NCBI GenBank assembly: GCA_903928395.1
Contig: CAIYQS010000079.1
Coordinates: forward strand, 1 to 24,499
DNA: 24,499 bases
Source of the DNA: an uncultured Actinomycetes bacterium
Lineage (GTDB): Bacteria > Actinomycetota > Actinomycetes > Nanopelagicales > Nanopelagicaceae
Direction: 5' to 3'
In this document: piece by piece, positions 21,164 through 24,499 of the stretch
How positions within the stretch are numbered: the stretch's first letter is position 1
Layout of the letters: every line of letters begins with the position of its first letter
The notes under the pieces: model-generated
The model's input: the letters and a program-made list of their open reading frames with translations, nothing else
Databases searched by the model: none
Told to the model about the DNA's origin: nothing
Made by a program: the position numbers and the translations under genes

Positions 21164-22990
21164 ATGGCTGGCCGCATTAGAGAAGAAGACGTGACATACG
21201 TGCGCGACCACAGCCCCATTGATGACGTCATCAGCGATTTTGTGCAACTTAAAAGTGCTGGCGGCGGCCAAAAGAAAGGATTGTGCCCCTTTCATGACGA
21301 GAAGAGTCCTTCCTTCCATGTAACGCCATCCAAAGGATATTTCCACTGCTTTGGATGCGGCGTCGGGGGAGACGTCATTAATTTCTTGATGAAATTAGAG
21401 CATCTCTCCTTCACTGAAACCGTTGAACGGTTAGCCGAGCGCATCGGTTACCAACTTCATTATGACTCCACTGGTCCAACTCAAGGCAGCGGGATCAATC
21501 GATCACGCTTAGTCGCAGCTAATACCGCGGCAGCGACTTTTTACCGTGAACAATTAGGACTCCCAGGACCTGCGCAAGTCGGACGCGAATTTCTTACGGG
21601 ACGAGGGTTCGATAAATCCGCCGCCGATTTATTCGGTGTTGGATATGCCCCAGATGAATGGGACGCGCTTTACAAACATCTGAAAGCGCTCGGATACAAA
21701 GACGAGGAACTAAATCTTGCCGGCCTAACTAAAGAAGGACCGCGCGGGGGATTAATAGATCGCTATCGAAATCGCCTGGTATGGCCGATCAAAGATATTT
21801 CGGGGGATATCGTGGGGTTCGGCGCTCGGAAATTAGCGAGCGAAGAAAAAGACCAGGGTCCCAAATATTTAAATACCTCCGAAACTCCTATTTACAAGAA
21901 ATCACAGATTTTGTATGGGCTTGATATGGCGAAGAAAGAGATCGCAAAAAAGCGCCAAGTTGTAATCGTGGAGGGCTATACCGACGTGATGGCGGCTCAA
22001 CTGGCTGGGATAACTACCGCAGTGGCAACATGCGGCACGGCATTTGGTGATGACCATATTCGAATAATTCGTCGGCTTTTGATGGACGATGACGCTTTCC
22101 GTGGCGAAGTCATCTTTACCTTTGATGGCGATGCCGCTGGTCAAAAGGCTGCGCTGCGAGCATTTGATGATGATCAGAAATTTGTTGCGCAAACTTTTGT
22201 GGCAGTCGAGCCATCAGGCATGGATCCCTGTGAACTTCGGCAATCCGGCGGTGATATTGCGGTGCGTGATCTCATTGCGCGACGCGTTCCGCTCTTTGAA
22301 TTTGCGATGCGAAGTGTGATCAAGGGATATGACGTGGCAGCTGCAGAAGGTCGGGTTGCCGCACTCAATCAGGTTGCACCACTAGTCGGAAAAATTCGCG
22401 ATGCTTCGCTGCGACCTGAGTACATTCGATTAGTTGCGGGATGGCTCGGAATGGAAGTCGATACGGTTTCGGCGGCAGTCAAGAGAGTGGCTGGCAAAAG
22501 TAACGCGCCGCTTCCAGATAGACCAGCGATGTCGATCAATTTAAACGATCCAATATTTATGCTTGAACGTGAAGTTCTGAAAGCAAAATTACAGGCGAAC
22601 GAGCTGGCAACCACTTGGTCAGGAATTGAACCACAAGCATTTACTTATCCACCTTATGCAGCGCTCCGAACGCAGATTGATTCGCTGCCAGAGATGAATA
22701 TCAATTCCTTGCTGGAGCGCACGGAAGACCAAACACTGCGCGCCTTGATCACCGAACTTACCGTTGAACCCATAAGAACAGATGGCGAAGTGTCAGAACA
22801 CTATGTCGCCAGCATCATCGCGAGGTTGCGAGAAGTTGCCTTGAGCCGTGAGATCGCTGAAATTAAGTCAACGTTGCAGCGGATCAATCCTGTCGAAGAA
22901 GCCGATAGGTATAACGAGATATTTGGCGCACTAGTTGCCAAAGAAGCCCAAAAGCGGGCGCAAAAAGAGCTCGCTATTGGGTATTTATAG
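21164..22990 (+). CDS. dnaG: DNA primase
   Basis: 608 residues, full length. DnaG makes the RNA primers for replication and acts with the DnaB helicase. Seen: the N-terminal CHC2 zinc ribbon with C41, H44, C62 and C65 (LCPFHDEKSPSF, YFHCFGCG); the RNA-polymerase core with DRYRNRLVWPIKDISGDIVG, FGARKL and PKYLNTSETPIYKKS; the Toprim motifs VVIVEGYTDVMAA and FTFDGDAAGQKAA for metal binding; and a helical C-terminal part (about 460-608) that contacts DnaB. The enzyme looks intact. No terminator is evident after it; the tRNA-Asn promoter begins about 40 nt downstream. Confidence 0.96.
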   Translation: MAGRIREEDVTYVRDHSPIDDVISDFVQLKSAGGGQKKGLCPFHDEKSPSFHVTPSKGYFHCFGCGVGGDVINFLMKLEHLSFTETVERLAERIGYQLHYDSTGPTQGSGINRSRLVAANTAAATFYREQLGLPGPAQVGREFLTGRGFDKSAADLFGVGYAPDEWDALYKHLKALGYKDEELNLAGLTKEGPRGGLIDRYRNRLVWPIKDISGDIVGFGARKLASEEKDQGPKYLNTSETPIYKKSQILYGLDMAKKEIAKKRQVVIVEGYTDVMAAQLAGITTAVATCGTAFGDDHIRIIRRLLMDDDAFRGEVIFTFDGDAAGQKAALRAFDDDQKFVAQTFVAVEPSGMDPCELRQSGGDIAVRDLIARRVPLFEFAMRSVIKGYDVAAAEGRVAALNQVAPLVGKIRDASLRPEYIRLVAGWLGMEVDTVSAAVKRVAGKSNAPLPDRPAMSINLNDPIFMLEREVLKAKLQANELATTWSGIEPQAFTYPPYAALRTQIDSLPEMNINSLLERTEDQTLRALITELTVEPIRTDGEVSEHYVASIIARLREVALSREIAEIKSTLQRINPVEEADRYNEIFGALVAKEAQKRAQKELAIGYL

Positions 22991-23031
22991 GCTCGGTTCT
23001 TGAGGCTTGATTTAGCGGTACGGCTAGATCT

Positions 23032-23040
23032 TGCTAAGAT
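23032..23040 (+). promoter_or_regulatory. Extended -10 promoter of tRNA-Asn
   Basis: TGCTAAGAT is an extended -10 element (TGN plus TAAGAT) ending 12 nt before the tRNA. Transcription would start about 5-6 nt upstream of the mature 5' end. A TTAGCG 17 nt upstream (23012-23017) is only a weak -35. Confidence 0.5.
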
Positions 23041-23052
23041 TCCCACTCATAG

Positions 23053-23125
23053 TCCCTGATAGCTCAATTGGCAGAGCAGCCGACTGTTAATCGGCAGGTT
23101 CTTGGTTCGAGTCCAAGTCAGGGAG
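23053..23125 (+). tRNA. tRNA-Asn (GTT)
   Basis: A 73-nt cloverleaf. The acceptor arms TCCCTGA (23053-23059) and TCAGGGA (23118-23124) pair fully with discriminator G at 23125. The D-arm is GCTC/GAGC. The anticodon arm is GCCGA, loop CTGTTAA, TCGGC, anticodon GTT. The T-arm is CTTGG, loop TTCGAGT, CCAAG. CCA is not encoded and must be added afterwards, as is common in actinobacteria. An insertion sequence begins 9 nt after the tRNA, so its native terminator may have been displaced. Confidence 0.97.
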
Positions 23126-23144
23126 CTTTTCACGTGTGTTACTC

Positions 23145-23229
23145 CGCCTGATCTTTGACGATTTATCTTCGCCTGACGCTTTACTCCTATTCGCCTGATC
23201 CTTGACAGTGTATTCGGCTGATGGTTGAC
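23145..23229. repeat. Four iterated 15-bp motifs at the left IS end
   Basis: CGCCTGATCTTTGAC (23145-23159), the degenerate CGCCTGACGCTTTAC (23170-23184), CGCCTGATCCTTGAC (23192-23206) and CGGCTGATGGTTGAC (23215-23229). Start spacings of 25, 22 and 23 bp are about two helical turns, so they are probably transposase-binding sites on one DNA face. Confidence 0.75.
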
Positions 23230-23239
23230 ACTCTCCTTC

Positions 23240-24424
23240 ATGATTACGGAGCTCAGTGTTATGGAACAGCGCTATCAAGCGGTTTCTGCAGTAATTCATG
23301 ACGGCTTTAGCGTCGTCGAAGTTGCCTCTCGTTTTGGCGTCTCGCGCCAGACGATTCACTCTTGGTTGCTCAAATATGAAAAGAGCGGTCTTCCAGGTTT
23401 GACCAACCACTCACACAAACCGAGAAGTTGCTCCCACCAGATCAGTGGCGAGATCGATGTATTGATCTGTGAGATGCGAAGGCGCAATCCCGGATGGGGA
23501 CCGCGCCGCATTGAGTTTGAACTCAACAAAGTGCAGATCCAACCTATGCCATCGCGATCTGCTATCTATCGCGCAATCAAGCGAGCCAATCTAATTGATC
23601 CACTGGCAAGGCGCCGGCGAGATGAGAAGTTTAAGAGGTGGGAGCGCGCTGCACCGATGGAGCTCTGGCAGTTTGATGTAGTCGGTGGCATCTATCTTGC
23701 AGATGGCGCAGAACTCAAATGTCTGACTGGAGTAGATGATCACTCTAGGTTCTGTGTGAGCGCCGGGCTGATGCGCCGAGCAAATTCAAAGAGCGTCTGT
23801 GATCATCTGCAAGCATCCCTTACCCGCCATGGAACTCCGCAGGAGATCTTGACTGACAATGGGAAGGTCTTCACCGGTCGCTTTAACTCCCAGAAAGATA
23901 TCGAGGTGCTCTTTGACAAGATCTGTCGCGAGAACGGAATCGAGCATCTCTTGACTGCGCCAAGGTCTCCCACCACGACCGGCAAGATCGAACGCTTTCA
24001 TCGCACCTTGCGCAGTGAGTTTTTGATGGAGAAGAAGTTTGAGAGTTTTGAAGATGCGCAATGGGAGCTAGATCAATTCGTGCTGCACTACAACACCCAA
24101 AGACCCCATCAATCTCTAGATATGGCCACCCCGATGGCTAAGTTCAGCGTTGGCGCTCCGGTAGTGAGAGAGATGAGTCATAGTTCATCCACCCTTCCCC
24201 AGGGCACCTGGGCAGCAAGGCGAATAGGTGGAAACGGCGTCATTTCTATTGCTTGGCAGCAGATCAGCGTTGGAAAGCACCGCGCAGGGCAAGATGTGGA
24301 TGTGCTCATCACGGATTCGATGGTGCATGTCTACTATAAAGATGAGTTGCTAAAGACAGCTCTGAGAAGCAATAGCAAGGAGGTGAGAAAGAAACGCGCC
24401 TCGGTCTTGAGGAAGTCCTCTTGA
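23240..24424 (+). CDS. IS481-family DDE transposase
   Basis: 394 residues from ATG 23240 (MITELSVMEQRYQAV). An ATG at 23261 with GGAG 9 nt upstream is an alternative, but the ELSVMEQRY stretch before it looks like the family N-terminus. Seen: an HTH with VVEVASRFGVSRQTIHSWL (25-43), a second DNA-binding region with GWGPRRIEFEL, and the RNase H-fold catalytic triad D146 (WQFDVVGG), D206 (LTDNGKVF) and E251 (TTGKIERFHRTLRSE), followed by NTQRPHQSLDMATP. A C-terminal beta-rich extension (about 325-394) is present. The frame is complete, so the element may be active. Confidence 0.93.
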   Translation: MITELSVMEQRYQAVSAVIHDGFSVVEVASRFGVSRQTIHSWLLKYEKSGLPGLTNHSHKPRSCSHQISGEIDVLICEMRRRNPGWGPRRIEFELNKVQIQPMPSRSAIYRAIKRANLIDPLARRRRDEKFKRWERAAPMELWQFDVVGGIYLADGAELKCLTGVDDHSRFCVSAGLMRRANSKSVCDHLQASLTRHGTPQEILTDNGKVFTGRFNSQKDIEVLFDKICRENGIEHLLTAPRSPTTTGKIERFHRTLRSEFLMEKKFESFEDAQWELDQFVLHYNTQRPHQSLDMATPMAKFSVGAPVVREMSHSSSTLPQGTWAARRIGGNGVISIAWQQISVGKHRAGQDVDVLITDSMVHVYYKDELLKTALRSNSKEVRKKRASVLRKSS

Positions 24425-24449
24425 CCCTTCACAATTAACCACGAGAAGT

Positions 24450-24489
24450 GTCAAGCATCAGCCGAACCTCTTTCGTCAACCATCAGGCG
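24450..24489. repeat. Two inverted copies of the 15-bp motif at the right IS end
   Basis: GTCAAGCATCAGCCG (24450-24464) and GTCAACCATCAGGCG (24475-24489) are inverted relatives of the left-end motifs, 25 bp apart. The outer one lies in the terminal inverted repeat. The right end has two sites where the left has four. Confidence 0.75.
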
Positions 24490-24499
24490 GAGCCATACA

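Larger units (their letters stand above)
23135..24499 (+). mobile_element. IS481-family insertion sequence (right end at or beyond the window edge)
   Basis: The left terminal repeat begins TGTGTTACTCCGCCTGAT (23135-). The last bases of the window, read on the minus strand, begin TGTATGGCTCCGCCTGAT (24499 downwards). The two 26-nt ends share CTCCGCCTGAT and TTGACG, so they are imperfect inverted repeats. A single transposase gene fills the interior. The element is about 1.37 kb if the right end coincides with the window end. A target duplication cannot be checked because the right flank is outside. Confidence 0.85.

Overview
The window reads as chromosomal DNA of a compact, moderate-GC actinobacterium. 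Evidence: an actinobacterial-type long LeuA preceded by a Leu-rich leader peptide, a DipZ-like CcdA-thioredoxin fusion, a CGNR zinc-finger protein, DUF4192, the order recO-uppS ... glyS-dusB-ydcF-dgt-dnaG, a tRNA without encoded CCA, and many genes whose start codon lies only 6-7 nt after a TANNNT -10 box (leaderless transcription). Small intergenic gaps suggest a streamlined genome, for example a freshwater planktonic actinobacterium. The exact taxon is inference.

Layout. 1-420: 3' end of the B12-dependent ribonucleotide reductase nrdJ, then a bidirectional terminator. 502-2846 (minus strand): a damaged region with a truncated FN3-like module, a membrane-anchored two-module FN3-like protein, and the remains of a kdp potassium-pump operon (a 27-aa membrane ORF, kdpF and only the first third of kdpA). 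2847-3037: a divergent intergenic region with a 10-bp inverted repeat and an 11-bp-spaced direct repeat. 3038-8542: dinG helicase, a convergent Nudix hydrolase, a secreted PKD-domain protein, a DUF4192 protein and alanine dehydrogenase. 8520-10404: a complete leucine attenuation unit (promoter, leaderless leader peptide, antiterminator/terminator) and leuA.

10430-16659: recO and uppS, then an accessory block (secreted Met/His/Asp/Lys-rich repeat protein, CGNR protein, DipZ-like thiol-redox protein, ZIP metal transporter, double GNAT). 16721-22990: housekeeping run glyS, dusB, ydcF-like, dgt, dnaG (translation, tRNA modification, envelope, dNTP control and replication priming). 23053-23125: tRNA-Asn. 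23135 to the window end: an IS481-family insertion sequence inserted 9 nt after the tRNA, with iterated 15-bp motifs at both ends.

No obvious new defence or biosynthetic system is present. The most notable items are the truncated kdp operon next to FN3-like surface genes, the Met/His repeat protein beside redox and metal-transport genes, the recurring leaderless promoter architecture (including a leaderless leuL), and the multi-site ends of the IS. There is no gene-free stretch longer than 300 bases.
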